A stretch of 64,000 nt of DNA from Chryseobacterium gilvum (GTDB lineage: Bacteria; Bacteroidota; Bacteroidia; Flavobacteriales; Weeksellaceae): assembly GCF_025628965.1 (NCBI RefSeq), contig NZ_JAOTEN010000001.1, positions 372,001 to 436,000 on the forward strand, read 5' to 3'. A program made the translations under genes and the position numbers. The notes under the pieces are model-generated. The model worked only from the letters and a program-made list of their open reading frames with translations. It was not told where the DNA came from and searched no databases. This document shows, one piece after another, positions 43,997-53,447 of the stretch (its first letter is position 1; every line of letters begins with the position of its first letter).

Positions 43997-44554
43997 CTAA
44001 AAACCAGCTTCAGAAGAATGTTTTATTTTTCGTAATTCTTTAAGAATGCCTTTCATCGCTCCGTTGGTTCCTATTTTAATGGAATTTTCTGCAGAGCCTA
44101 AAAGGCGCATGTTTTTGCGGTAAGTATCATAATCTGAAGCAGCCAGAAAATTGCCTTCGGCATCAAAGAGTTTCATGCTCACGATGACCTGATTGGAGAA
44201 AACGTATTTTCCGATGCCTACTTTAAAATATTTTACTTTGGGAACAATCACAAAATCTGCATCATTGTTTTTACAGTATTCCACAAGTGTTTTAGAATCA
44301 ATGCTGTCGAATGAAATTTCAACTTCGCTTCTCAGCATCTTATTTTTTCTCAGTGCGCTTACATTATCTGAAACAGCACTGAAAAAAGCATGATGCGTAG
44401 GTTCTTTGATCTCTTCGAGATTGGGTTCTACTTCCGGGTTGAAGTATAGGATTTTCTTTATTTTATCATGCGAAGCATTACTCTGCGCACTTACTGCAGA
44501 TATGCTTATCACAAAAATGTAAGAAATAATGGCGGAAAATAGAATTTTTTTCAT
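43997..44554 (-). CDS. hypothetical secreted protein, 185 aa
   Basis: The signal peptide is ILFSAIISYIFVISISAVSAQ. The mature region has alternating helix/strand character (ADFVIVPKVKYFKVGIGKYVFSNQVIVSMKLFDAEGNFL), reminiscent of small periplasmic proteins that form a CsgG-like alpha/beta fold; this is a weak structural guess. No catalytic motif is visible. It is upstream of mgtE on the same strand, but the promoter box at 43934 makes mgtE independent. Confidence 0.65.
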   Translation of the reverse strand: MKKILFSAIISYIFVISISAVSAQSNASHDKIKKILYFNPEVEPNLEEIKEPTHHAFFSAVSDNVSALRKNKMLRSEVEISFDSIDSKTLVEYCKNNDADFVIVPKVKYFKVGIGKYVFSNQVIVSMKLFDAEGNFLAASDYDTYRKNMRLLGSAENSIKIGTNGAMKGILKELRKIKHSSEAGF

Positions 44555-44662
44555 CTCTTTATCAATTGCAAAAGTACTGTCTTTTAATGGGATGGCATAA
44601 TATTATTAAGAAATTTTTAACATCTGTTTTCTATCTTAATCAATTAATGAGCCACAAATGTT

Positions 44663-44692
44663 TTGCAGGATTACAAAATAGTTGTATTTTTG
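44663..44692 (+). promoter_or_regulatory. rpsO promoter: TTG-N19-TATTTTTG
   Basis: A TTTG ending at 44665 is 19 nt upstream of TATTTTTG (44685-44692), a textbook Bacteroidota promoter, 35 nt before the rpsO ATG. Confidence 0.7.
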
Positions 44693-44727
44693 CAGCCGTT
44701 ACATAATAATCATTAAACAATATTGGA

Positions 44728-44997
44728 ATGTACTTAACAACAGAAAAAAAAGCAGAAATTTTCGCAAAACATGGAAAATCTGCACAAGACACAGGAAGTG
44801 CTGAAGGACAGGTTGCACTTTTTACTTTCAGAATCAATCACTTATCTCAGCATTTGAAGGCAAACCGTCATGATTTTGCTACAGAGAGATCTTTGGTGAA
44901 ATTAGTAGGTAAAAGAAAAAGCTTATTAGATTATCTTAAGAAAAAAGATATTACAAGATACAGAGCAATTATTGCTGAACTTGGTCTAAGAAAATAA
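44728..44997 (+). CDS. rpsO: 30S ribosomal protein S15
   Basis: This 89-residue S15 binds 16S rRNA helix h20-h22 and helps assemble the platform. It shows the family motif HGKSAQDTGSAEGQVALFT, RINHLSQHLK and LVKLVGKRKSLLDYLKKKD. The order rpsO-pnp is the common bacterial arrangement, but here a terminator (45021-45050) and a new -7 box separate the two, so pnp can be transcribed independently. Confidence 0.98.
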   Translation: MYLTTEKKAEIFAKHGKSAQDTGSAEGQVALFTFRINHLSQHLKANRHDFATERSLVKLVGKRKSLLDYLKKKDITRYRAIIAELGLRK

Positions 44998-45020
44998 TCT
45001 ATTTTAGATTTCCACGATAA

Positions 45021-45050
45021 AAGCAACTTCGAAAGAGGTTGCTTTTTTAT
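45021..45050 (+). terminator. intrinsic terminator after rpsO
   Basis: AAGCAACTTC (45021-45030), loop gaaa, GAGGTTGCTT (45035-45044, one G-T pair), then a T-run. Confidence 0.8.
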
Positions 45051-45153
45051 TTTTAGAATCATCAAAATGTAAGTAACCGGTTTTTTTATTAAAGAAAATA
45101 AGGGCAAAAACAGATATTTCATGCCGAAAATTTAATAAACCATTATAATACAT

Positions 45154-45161
45154 TATCTTTG
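45154..45161 (+). promoter_or_regulatory. -7 promoter element for pnp (TATCTTTG)
   Basis: This is a full TAnnTTTG match, 69 nt before the ATG; it leaves room for a leader in which the A-rich AAAACATAATTATTAAAGC lies. Confidence 0.55.
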
Positions 45162-45230
45162 CCAACGAAATTTTAGACGAAAACATAATTATTAAAGCAC
45201 TCAATACGGAGTGCAACAACAAAACAATTT

Positions 45231-47474
45231 ATGAGTATACCTCAAGCAATTACAGAGACGATTACTCTTGCAGATGGCAGAGAGATCACAATTGAAACAG
45301 GAAAATTAGCGAAACAAGCCGATGGATCTGTTGTCGTAAAAATGGGCGGAACCATGCTTCTTGCCACTGTTGTAGCCAGCAAAGAAGCCAAAGACGGTGT
45401 AGACTTCTTACCTTTAACGGTAGATTACAGAGAAAAATTCTACGCAGGTGGAAAAATCCCCGGAAACTTTTTCAGAAGAGAAGCAAGACCATCGGATCAG
45501 GAAATTCTGACGATGCGTTTGGTAGACCGGGTGTTAAGACCATTATTCCCTGAAGATTTCCATGCGGAAGTTCAGGTGATGATTTCATTAATTTCGTATG
45601 ACGGGCAATCTATTCCGGATGATTTGGCAGGTCTTGCCGCATCTTCAGCGATCGCGATTACCGATATCCCTTTCAACGGACCGATGTCTGAAGTGAGAGT
45701 GGTAAGAATCGACGGAAAACTTTCGGTAAATCCTAATTACGAAGATCTTAAAATTGCCGACCTTGATATCATGGTAGGAGCAACAAAAGATTCTATCGTA
45801 ATGGTAGAAGGGGAAATGAAAGAAATTTCTGAGCAGGAAATGCTGGAAGCGATCCAGTTTGCTCACGTTGAAATTAAAAAACAGGTGGAAGCTCAGGAAA
45901 GATTAGCCGAAAAAGTAGGCAAATCATTCCCAAAAAGAGAATACAGCCACGAAAATCACGATGAAGCGATTCGTGAGAAAGTGTGGAAAGAAACTTACGA
46001 TAAAGTATACGAAGTTGCTAAGCACCCTTCCGGAAAAGAAGAAAGAGGGGAAAAGTTCAAAGCGGTTTTAGCTGAATTTTTAGCGCAGTATGTAGAAAAT
46101 GCTGAAGAATTAGAAAGAGTAACGCCTTTTGCTAAAGTATATTTCCACGATGTGGAAAAAGAAGCGATGCGTCAGATGATTTTGAATGACAAAATCCGTC
46201 TTGACGGCCGTGATCCTCAAACGATCCGCCCGATCTGGAGCGAAATCGATTATTTGCCGGGAGCGCACGGTTCTGCAATTTTCACAAGGGGGGAAACCCA
46301 ATCTTTGACTGCTGTAACGTTAGGTTCGGTGAAAGATGCAAATATGGTAGACAGCGTAATGGTAAATTACGACGAAAGATTCTTCTTACATTATAACTTC
46401 CCGCCGTTCTCAACAGGGGAAGCAAGACCTTTGAGAGGAACTTCAAGAAGAGAAGTAGGACACGGAAACCTGGCTCAGAGAGCTTTGGCAAACATGATCC
46501 CGGAAGAAAACCCGTACACGATCCGTATTGTTTCTGATATTTTAGAATCGAACGGTTCTTCTTCTATGGCAACGGTTTGTGCAGGAACATTAGCATTAAT
46601 GGATGCGGGTGTTCAGATCACAAAACCGGTTTCAGGGATTGCGATGGGATTGGTAACGGATGTTAAAACAGGAAAATTCACGGTACTTTCCGATATTTTG
46701 GGTGATGAAGATCACTTGGGAGATATGGACTTTAAAGTAACCGGAACGGCAGACGGAATTACCGCTTGTCAGATGGATATCAAAATCCAGGGATTGTCTA
46801 TGGACATCATGGAAAAAGCCCTTTTACAGGCGAAAGACGGAAGATTACATATCTTAGATAAATTGAATGAGACGATTTCTGCTCCAAGAGCTGATGTGAA
46901 ACCACATGCTCCGAAAATGGTGATGCTTGAGATCTCTAAAGATTTCATCGGTGCTGTTATCGGACCTGGAGGAAAAATCATTCAGCAGTTACAGAAAGAT
47001 ACCGATACCGTTATTGCTATTGAAGAAGTGGGTGAGATCGGAAGAATTGAAATCTCCGGTAAAGACAGAGAAAAAATCAACAATGCGATTGCGAAGATCA
47101 ATGAGATAACTTTCGTACCGGTAGTTGGTGAGGTTTATCAGGGTAAAGTGGTGAAAGTAATGGATTTCGGAGCTTTTGTAGCGATTGCGAAAGGAACGGA
47201 AGGCCTTCTTCACATCTCTGAAATCGAATGGGCGCGTCTGGATAAAGTGCCTTATAATGAAGGTGATGAAGTGGAAGTAAAATTCATGGGATTTGATGAT
47301 CGTAAGAAAATGAAGCTTTCAAGAAAAGTTTTATTGCCAAGACCACCAAGACCGGAATCTAAACCAAGACCGGAAGGCCAAGACAGGCCTCAAGGTGACA
47401 GAAGACCGGAGGGAAAAACAAATCCTGAAGGCAGAGATCAGCCCGGTGAACATAAACCTCTAAATGAAGCTTAA
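45231..47474 (+). CDS. pnp: polyribonucleotide nucleotidyltransferase (PNPase)
   Basis: This phosphorolytic 3'-5' exoribonuclease works in mRNA turnover. It has two RNase PH domains (about 10-230 and 315-540; [14 protein letters not shown] and [22 protein letters not shown] with the catalytic SSS), a KH domain (about 560-620; [17 protein letters not shown]), an S1 domain (about 625-700; [15 protein letters not shown]), and then a ~45-residue Pro/Arg/Glu-rich tail with repeated RPEG motifs. The tail is a lineage-specific disordered extension that may bind RNA or partners. The 747-residue total fits the family. Confidence 0.98.
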   Translation: MSIPQAITETITLADGREITIETGKLAKQADGSVVVKMGGTMLLATVVASKEAKDGVDFLPLTVDYREKFYAGGKIPGNFFRREARPSDQEILTMRLVDRVLRPLFPEDFHAEVQVMISLISYDGQSIPDDLAGLAASSAIAITDIPFNGPMSEVRVVRIDGKLSVNPNYEDLKIADLDIMVGATKDSIVMVEGEMKEISEQEMLEAIQFAHVEIKKQVEAQERLAEKVGKSFPKREYSHENHDEAIREKVWKETYDKVYEVAKHPSGKEERGEKFKAVLAEFLAQYVENAEELERVTPFAKVYFHDVEKEAMRQMILNDKIRLDGRDPQTIRPIWSEIDYLPGAHGSAIFTRGETQSLTAVTLGSVKDANMVDSVMVNYDERFFLHYNFPPFSTGEARPLRGTSRREVGHGNLAQRALANMIPEENPYTIRIVSDILESNGSSSMATVCAGTLALMDAGVQITKPVSGIAMGLVTDVKTGKFTVLSDILGDEDHLGDMDFKVTGTADGITACQMDIKIQGLSMDIMEKALLQAKDGRLHILDKLNETISAPRADVKPHAPKMVMLEISKDFIGAVIGPGGKIIQQLQKDTDTVIAIEEVGEIGRIEISGKDREKINNAIAKINEITFVPVVGEVYQGKVVKVMDFGAFVAIAKGTEGLLHISEIEWARLDKVPYNEGDEVEVKFMGFDDRKKMKLSRKVLLPRPPRPESKPRPEGQDRPQGDRRPEGKTNPEGRDQPGEHKPLNEA

Positions 47475-47497
47475 GATTAAATCTTATCTATAATAGA

Positions 47498-47524
47498 ATC
47501 CCTCAATGTTGAGGGATTTTTTTA
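47498..47524 (+). terminator. intrinsic terminator after pnp
   Basis: ATCCCTCA (47498-47505), loop atgt, TGAGGGAT (47510-47517), then T7. Confidence 0.88.
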
Positions 47525-47568
47525 TGCAATGATGATCAGGATTTTTATTTATCTTTAAACAAAAACTT

Positions 47569-47928
47569 ATGAAAAGGCTACTCCTTCTTTCCGCACTTAT
47601 TTTGTCTTCCTATTCGTTTTCACAGACCGTGAATGATGTTCCACTTAAAGATATTGATGTGGAATACGTTCAGATTATCGGAACGGGAAGATCGTTGAGC
47701 ACAAAGGTCAATGTAGAGATTGATTTCGGGCAGGAAACCAAATCGATTTCGTTTAAAAACGGAACCAATATCAAGGATGAAAAGGGGAGGAATGTAAAAT
47801 TCAATTCGATGATGGATGCGCTTAATTTTATGTCTGAAAACGGATATGCCTTTCAGTTTGCCTACACCACCAATGATGAGAAAGACAACGCCGTGTATTA
47901 TATTCTTAAGAAAAAAGGCCGTCCGTGA
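47569..47928 (+). CDS. hypothetical secreted protein, 119 aa
   Basis: The signal peptide is LLLLSALILSSYSFSQ. The mature ~100 residues form an alternating pattern (DIDVEYVQIIGTGRSLSTKVNVEIDFG, then FNSMMDALNFMSENGYAF and a C-terminal YYILKKK) seen in a common small Bacteroidota periplasmic family without known function. A -7-like TATCTTTA precedes it at 47550-47557. It is monocistronic. Confidence 0.72.
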   Translation: MKRLLLLSALILSSYSFSQTVNDVPLKDIDVEYVQIIGTGRSLSTKVNVEIDFGQETKSISFKNGTNIKDEKGRNVKFNSMMDALNFMSENGYAFQFAYTTNDEKDNAVYYILKKKGRP

Positions 47929-48346
47929 ATGTAAAGTATATATTTCTGAAGAGCTTAAAATTCCATCACAAGATAATGGTGATTATTTCATAGAAATGTC
48001 GTATATTTGTATCTTAATTAAGGAGGTTTCTGTTTTTAACCCATAAAGTTGAGATACTTATTTTCCTCAGTTTTCACTATTCTGACTGCTGCATTTTTAT
48101 TACTTAATCTCTTTGCAGGCAACGTAATCATCAATACTGAAAAGCTCTTAGAAACCTTTTTATTTTCAGGAAATGAATTGATCATACCATCAATGATTTT
48201 CTGAAGCAGGTTATAAATATTTGCATTTATCATCTGAATGAAACTGCACAAAAGGAAATGTAATAATTTCTCTTTGATATTACCGATGATTTCACTGTTT
48301 AATCATTATATACATACTCAGAATAACAATTAATATACAATACTAT
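47929..48346. other. gene-poor interval before the long cold-shock protein
   Basis: It holds no convincing gene. A 71-codon minus-strand ORF (48036-48251) is open but has no promoter, signal or recognisable motif and overlaps AT-rich DNA. The final ~100 bases are probably the 5' leader of the cold-shock-domain gene. Confidence 0.35.
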
Positions 48347-48781
48347 ATGGCGGATTCTTTCTCAAAAAAAGAAAACTTTAAGAAAAAATTACAAAAGCAA
48401 AAGGAAAAAGCGATACGTCGCGAAGACCGAAAAAACACCAATGACAAAGGGAAAAGCCTTGATGATATGATCATGTACGTAGATGCAAATGGTCAGTTGA
48501 CAAGCACTCCTCCCGATAACAGCAATGCAAGCGTTATTGATGTAAACAACATTCAGCTGGGTGCAGCTCCTATCCAGGAGGAAGATCCGATTAAATCCGG
48601 GATCGTTACTTTTTTCAGCGATAAAGGATACGGATTCATCACGGAAGACAATTCTAAAGAGAATGTATTCTTCCACAGCAACAACTGTATTGATATCATT
48701 AAGAAAGGAAACAAGGTCGCTTTCGAAAAGGAAAGGTCACCAAAAGGTTTCTCTGCAATTAATATTAAAATTATCAGATAG
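48347..48781 (+). CDS. cold-shock-domain protein with long basic N-terminal extension
   Basis: This 144-residue protein begins with a highly charged helix (FKKKLQKQKEKAIRREDRKN), followed by a Ser/Asn/Pro linker and a C-terminal cold-shock domain at about 83-144 with RNP1 (KGYGFI) and RNP2 (NVFFHSN). The charged arm could bind RNA or the ribosome. It is a different type from the 63-residue CspA at 2287. Confidence 0.88.
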   Translation: MADSFSKKENFKKKLQKQKEKAIRREDRKNTNDKGKSLDDMIMYVDANGQLTSTPPDNSNASVIDVNNIQLGAAPIQEEDPIKSGIVTFFSDKGYGFITEDNSKENVFFHSNNCIDIIKKGNKVAFEKERSPKGFSAINIKIIR

Positions 48782-48803
48782 TTTTTAAAACTATAATAAA
48801 CAC

Positions 48804-48832
48804 AACCGTTTCAGTGATGAAACGGTTTTTTG
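48804..48832 (+). terminator. intrinsic terminator after the long cold-shock-domain gene
   Basis: AACCGTTTCA (48804-48813), loop gtga, TGAAACGGTT (48818-48827), then a T-run. Confidence 0.87.
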
Positions 48833-48906
48833 TTTTTAGTAAACCTCTGAATCTCTTTGGCTCAGCATAGCTCTCTATCTTAAAACAGATCGTTTTTGGA
48901 TTTCCT

Positions 48907-49220
48907 GAAATATCCGTTCACGGAATAGAATATTGCTTACGGATACAAGAATATAACTTACGGGTACAGGAATATAACCTACAGATACAAAAATATAATT
49001 TACGGATACAAGAATATAAGTTACGAATGCAGGAATATAACTTACAGACAGAAGAAGATAACTTACGGACGCAAGAATATTGTTTCCGGATGGGAAATAT
49101 GCTGTCATGATGCAAGAATATGCGTACCGGATGAAGGTTTATAATTTTCGCATGGGTGTATATAAAAACATCCTGTCAGAAGGTTCTGAGAGGATGGGAG
49201 TATATCAATTTTGAAAGGTG
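48907..49220. repeat. 21-bp minisatellite, ~14-15 units, decaying at the ends
   Basis: The core unit is gaatataacttacggatacaa. Near-identical units start at 48928, 48949, 48970, 48991, 49012, 49033 and 49054, and diverged ones at 49075, 49096 (20 bp, one base lost), 49116, 49137, 49158, 49179 and 49200; 48907 looks like a degenerate first unit. One forward frame spells heptads EYNLRIQ, but no start codon precedes them. Nothing else is seen between 48833 and 49265. Confidence 0.8.
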
Positions 49221-49265
49221 GTATTGTTATTTGGTTTGGAGAATGCTTTAACTGTTTTTCTTTTA

Positions 49266-49988
49266 CTATTTCGGGGAGGTAAATTTAATTCCCGCTACGT
49301 TTTCATATTCGGGAGAGGTGGCTCCGTACAGGCTTTTTACATATTTTTTTACGTTTTGAACGATGGTGTACAGCCCGGTTCCGTCTGCATATAAAATCTT
49401 GTCCCGGTCTATGAAGCTGGTATTGAGCGCGGCTTCGGTCTGGTCTACCGCCTGTGTCGCGCTCATTAAAGCCTGATGATAGGCCGTAAGATTATTCAAC
49501 TGTAAATCTTCTTCGTTGGGATTATAGTTGGAAATGGTTGCCAATAGCTGCAACAGAATCCCGAAATTTTCAGTCTGCTGGGTGAAGGATTGGCGGGAAT
49601 TCGAAACTGTTGTGGGTGTTTCTTTGCCTTCTTCGGGTAGTGTGGTGGCTTTCTTTTGTCCGCCCTGGATGGCGCGTTTGAGGGATCTTGCCTGATCCAG
49701 CGTTCCTTCCGGCAGTCCCAAAATGTCAAGCAGGTTGATGATTCTGGTGCAGATGGGTTTTAAATTTTCGAACGCCAGCTGACGTGCGGTAATAGTGTTT
49801 TTGTTGGCATTTCTTTTACTTTCCACGTCGTTTAATCTGGCTGTTGCCGTTGCATAGAGTGCCTGAAGACTGGCTACGGTAAGGTTTTCAACCGGCGGAT
49901 TGTAGAGGGAATACACGGCAACCTGCTGTGTAATTTTTTGCAGGTTCGCCACATTTTTGGCGTGCCCTACCTCGGAAGTACTTGACAT
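49266..49988 (-). CDS. hypothetical helical protein, 240 aa
   Basis: I do not recognise this family. It has no signal peptide; it reads as a helical bundle with two similar halves: residues 1-90 (LYNPPVENLTVASLQALYATATARL) and 135-240 (NYNPNEEDLQLNNLTAYHQALMSATQAVDQTEAAL). Both halves carry a YNP motif followed by a LxxLxxxYxxA helix, suggesting internal duplication. Base composition looks richer in GC than the neighbouring 50.3-53.1 kb gene. It has its own TATATTTG box at 50015-50022 on this strand. Confidence 0.7.
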   Translation of the reverse strand: MSSTSEVGHAKNVANLQKITQQVAVYSLYNPPVENLTVASLQALYATATARLNDVESKRNANKNTITARQLAFENLKPICTRIINLLDILGLPEGTLDQARSLKRAIQGGQKKATTLPEEGKETPTTVSNSRQSFTQQTENFGILLQLLATISNYNPNEEDLQLNNLTAYHQALMSATQAVDQTEAALNTSFIDRDKILYADGTGLYTIVQNVKKYVKSLYGATSPEYENVAGIKFTSPK

Positions 49989-50014
49989 ATTTGTGTTTTT
50001 TTAAATTAGTGCTT

Positions 50015-50022
50015 CAAATATA
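50015..50022 (-). promoter_or_regulatory. -7 promoter element for the 240-aa helical protein (TATATTTG)
   Basis: The reverse strand reads TATATTTG, 26 nt before the ATG at 49988. Confidence 0.5.
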
Positions 50023-50099
50023 AAATTTATTTTGAATAAAATAGTTTTAGGAGTAAAATATTTTGATATTCGAAATATTCTGTTAAATAGGGTAGTGGA

Positions 50100-50192
50100 A
50101 AACCACGGCGCGGAGGCTGGGCCTATTTTTATGGTAGCACGATGGAGACTTGCGATAGCAGGGATAATGTATATTACAAATCTGTGCTATCG
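50100..50192. mobile_element. palindromic mobile-element remnant (REP/RAYT-like)
   Basis: A GC-richer patch in AT-rich DNA contains CGATAGCA (50153-50160) and its complement TGCTATCG (50185-50192) flanking a segment with gggataatg and attacaaatct. The block resembles the gcgatagcggggat...attacaaatc-type palindromes scattered in Bacteroidota genomes. An overlapping 62-codon ORF is not a credible gene. Nothing else is seen up to 50345. Confidence 0.4.
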
Positions 50193-50345
50193 ATGTTTGT
50201 TGAATATGGTGCTAAAATGAAGGTGAAATATTATATTTAAATCTCCGTCGGTATGATTTATTATTGGAAATATAAATATATTTGTGTACAGTTTACAACA
50301 AAAGGCAATGTATGATTTAGTTATTTATAATATTATTAAATTCTT

Positions 50346-53123
50346 ATGAAAATACCTGACAAATTTAAAGATATCCTATCAAAAAATCAAATTGCTAATT
50401 CGGTTGTGCTAGATGTTATTTCTTCTTTTGAACCCATATTTAAAGACAATAAATTATATTTTTTTGAAGAATATACAGATCATGGTATAGACCATATTGA
50501 AAAGGTTTTAGAATCTGCAGAATTTATTATTTCTATTGATTCTTTTAAAAATATTACAGCTACTGAAATTTCAATTTTAATACTCTCAATCATTTTACAT
50601 GATATAGGGATGCATGTTGAGTTAGCTACTTTTAAAGGTATGCTTAATGGTGATTATGATAAATGTAAAAACAATATTATAGACGATAAAGCTTGGAGCC
50701 AGTTATGGAATGAATACTTAACAGAGGTAAAAAGATTTAGTAGTGTACAGAAACAAAATATTTTTGGAGATAGCTCAATACCTTTTTTAAATCCTAATCT
50801 TGATAACAAAGATAATTTAACGGGCTACGATAAAAAATTAATCGGAGAATTCATTCGTAGACATCATTGTAGATTTGCTCAGGAAGTTTCATTAGGAGGT
50901 CTAAAAAGTGAGAAAGGTCATGTTAACTTTGGAACAGATAAATTAAATGTACAAACAAAAGAGTTAGCAGGAATATTGGCAAGAAGTCATGGTATGAATA
51001 TTAGAGACACTTTTGCTTACTTAATGGATATAGGTCATGATAGTTGGAGGAATCCACATGGAGTTAATATAATTTATTTGATGGTCATTTTGAGAATTGC
51101 AGACTATATACAAATAGATAATTCTCGTGTTAATCCTTATCTGTTAAAACTAAAAACATTTAATAGTCCAATATCACAGTTAGAAAATCAAAGTCATTTA
51201 GCTGTAAATTCAATAAACTTCAATAATGTGGATGAGGAAAGTATTTATGTAGACTGTAGTCCGAATGATAGTAAAATGTTTGTTAAAATCAAAACGCTTA
51301 TAGCAGATATACAAAATGAATTAGATAAATCTTGGGCAGTTTTAGGTGAAGTTTACGGATTCATTCCTCAAAATAAACCATCGATAAAGTTTAGAAGAAT
51401 TTTATCAAATTTGGATAATAAAAAATTTCTAAGTAAACTAGAATATGTTCCTAAAAAAATAACTTTTAATGCCGACAACAATTTGTCAAAATTGCTTGTA
51501 GCTCCACTATATGGTGATAATCCAACGTTCGGTGTCCGCGAATTATTGCAAAATTCAATTGATGCATGTTTCGAAAGGAAAGAGATTGAGTATCAAAATA
51601 AGAATTATAATTATCTTCCAAAAATAGAAATTTCAATTGATAGGCTAAATGATGATGAAAGTATCTTTATAATTGAGGATAATGGAAAAGGTATGTCTTC
51701 TGATGAAATTATTAATTATTTTTTAAACGTTGGGAATTCGTTTCGTAAAAGTATGGAATGGAAGAAACAATTTGTTAATGAAGATGGTAAAACTAAAATA
51801 AATCGTAATGGAAAATTTGGTATTGGTGTTTTAGCATCCTTTCTACTAGGTAAAGAAATTAAAGTCGAGACTAAGAATATTTACAATAGCGAATACCATT
51901 TTTTTGCAGCGACTATTGATGCACCATATATAAATATAAATAAAGGAAATTCAGAAGATGATTTTGGCACTAAAATATCTGTTGTAATTAATAATGAGGA
52001 CAGGAATAAATTAATTAATCCCAAATGGGACTATCGAGATAACTCTATAAAATGGACCAATTGGTATTTGTATGATGAACCTAAAATAAACTTTTCTGTA
52101 GATCAAAAAAGCGTAAGTCGTGAAAACATTCTAGAAAATATTCAATTTTTTGATTTTTCTACTAACGATTTTGAAAAAGTATCTTGGTCATATGATCTAA
52201 ATATTAGAAATAGAAATTATTCAAGTTTAATTGCTTGTAATGGAATTATAATCACTGAAAATCACAGTTCCGATTATTTTAGATATCCAGAAAATTATCA
52301 AACTTCTCCCTATGGTTACTATCAGGAAATGCTTATCAATCGGAAACCAAGTTTACTTATTGTAGATAAGGAGGGAGTATTTCCAGTCAAACTTGATAGA
52401 AATGATATTGATTGCGATGAATTTCCATTCGAAAATGATTTAAAGATAGAAACTGCTAAACATTTTATTGCTCAATTACTATTCAGAGAAATTGATACTA
52501 AATCCTTTACTGATCCCAAAATCATTCATAGCCCTCATTTTTTATTTGGAACTGACGGTTTCATTATCGATTCAGAATATTTTATTAATGGCGTAAAAGA
52601 TGATTTTCAATTTATACGAATCATTAGTGATGATAAACAAATTGAAGTTGATATTTCAGGATATGAAGATTGCCTATTTGACTTTAAGTTAGATACTAAA
52701 ATTAATCTCACTTATCAGGAGAACAATGTTGCTCCCCATGGTGGAGGTTTAATATTATTGGAGAAAAATAAATATGAATCGTTATTTCAAGATAAAGTTA
52801 AAAGACTCAATAGATATGTTTTAGATAATGTTAATATAATTGATCAAAATCAGAAATATGTTCTTTATACAATGTATGATTACGATTATACTAATCCAAA
52901 AATACTAACAGGATTAAATAATATTGATAAAAATCTTTTGAGTAGAGCAACTTCTATACAAGAGATTACAAATTTGTCCTTTACCAAAAAAGAGGGAAAT
53001 ATTCTAAATGAACTTTTTAAAAAGTATATTAAAACACATTATATTATTCCTTACGAGATGTCTAAACGTAGAGAATTATATAAAGAAGCCTTTAAAGAAT
53101 TATCTTACTATTTTACTAAATAG
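50346..53123 (+). CDS. HD phosphohydrolase fused to Hsp90-like GHKL ATPase, 925 aa
   Basis: This large soluble protein has two modules. At about 40-260 lies an HD-superfamily domain: TDHGIDH (His46, His50), LHDIGMH (His85-Asp86), RRHHCRF (His173/174), SHG (His215) and RIADYIQ (Asp253). At about 380-560 lies a GHKL ATPase with RELLQNSIDA (N-box, Glu399, Asn403, Asp406), IEDNGKGM (Asp445-Gly449) and GKFGIGVLAS (G2 box). From 570 to 925 is an Hsp90-middle-like region with VFPVKLDRNDID (Arg685 as a possible catalytic Arg). The gene is far more AT-rich than its flanks and stands alone with a terminator. Possible roles are anti-phage defence or stress; neither is shown by the sequence. Confidence 0.85.
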   Translation: MKIPDKFKDILSKNQIANSVVLDVISSFEPIFKDNKLYFFEEYTDHGIDHIEKVLESAEFIISIDSFKNITATEISILILSIILHDIGMHVELATFKGMLNGDYDKCKNNIIDDKAWSQLWNEYLTEVKRFSSVQKQNIFGDSSIPFLNPNLDNKDNLTGYDKKLIGEFIRRHHCRFAQEVSLGGLKSEKGHVNFGTDKLNVQTKELAGILARSHGMNIRDTFAYLMDIGHDSWRNPHGVNIIYLMVILRIADYIQIDNSRVNPYLLKLKTFNSPISQLENQSHLAVNSINFNNVDEESIYVDCSPNDSKMFVKIKTLIADIQNELDKSWAVLGEVYGFIPQNKPSIKFRRILSNLDNKKFLSKLEYVPKKITFNADNNLSKLLVAPLYGDNPTFGVRELLQNSIDACFERKEIEYQNKNYNYLPKIEISIDRLNDDESIFIIEDNGKGMSSDEIINYFLNVGNSFRKSMEWKKQFVNEDGKTKINRNGKFGIGVLASFLLGKEIKVETKNIYNSEYHFFAATIDAPYININKGNSEDDFGTKISVVINNEDRNKLINPKWDYRDNSIKWTNWYLYDEPKINFSVDQKSVSRENILENIQFFDFSTNDFEKVSWSYDLNIRNRNYSSLIACNGIIITENHSSDYFRYPENYQTSPYGYYQEMLINRKPSLLIVDKEGVFPVKLDRNDIDCDEFPFENDLKIETAKHFIAQLLFREIDTKSFTDPKIIHSPHFLFGTDGFIIDSEYFINGVKDDFQFIRIISDDKQIEVDISGYEDCLFDFKLDTKINLTYQENNVAPHGGGLILLEKNKYESLFQDKVKRLNRYVLDNVNIIDQNQKYVLYTMYDYDYTNPKILTGLNNIDKNLLSRATSIQEITNLSFTKKEGNILNELFKKYIKTHYIIPYEMSKRRELYKEAFKELSYYFTK

Positions 53124-53202
53124 TGAATATGAATTGTAGATTATTATGAGTAATCGATACAAAAATAATAAAGAGATTTGAAAAACGATGTTTTTCAAAC
53201 TA

Positions 53203-53240
53203 TTAACAACCGCCTGCACAAGGTAGCGGTTGTTAATTTT
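53203..53240 (+). terminator. intrinsic terminator after the HD-GHKL gene
   Basis: TTAACAACCGC (53203-53213) pairs perfectly with GCGGTTGTTAA (53226-53236), then TTTT. Confidence 0.8.
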
Positions 53241-53290
53241 AATTTTCATAAACTCCCTCTTCCTCTTCCAAGGCGCATCATCTGCATATC

Positions 53291-53425
<135 letters not shown>

Positions 53426-53447
53426 TTATTCTGAAAATAAATATGAT

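Noticed and set aside
48036..48251. 71-codon minus-strand ORF between the 119-aa protein and the long cold-shock gene
   Set aside because: No promoter, motif or signal peptide; random-looking sequence in AT-rich DNA. It cannot be excluded but is not supported.
48875..49115. Open reading frames on the minus strand across the 21-bp array
   Set aside because: Two overlapping frames are open only because the repeat length is a multiple of three; their low-complexity repetitive translations do not look like genes.
48907..49220. CRISPR array
   Set aside because: Units are contiguous 21-mers without unique spacers, and no cas genes are present; no CRISPR array was seen elsewhere in the window.
50032..50220. 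62-codon plus-strand ORF after the helical-protein promoter
   Set aside because: It begins with TTG and mostly translates the palindromic remnant.
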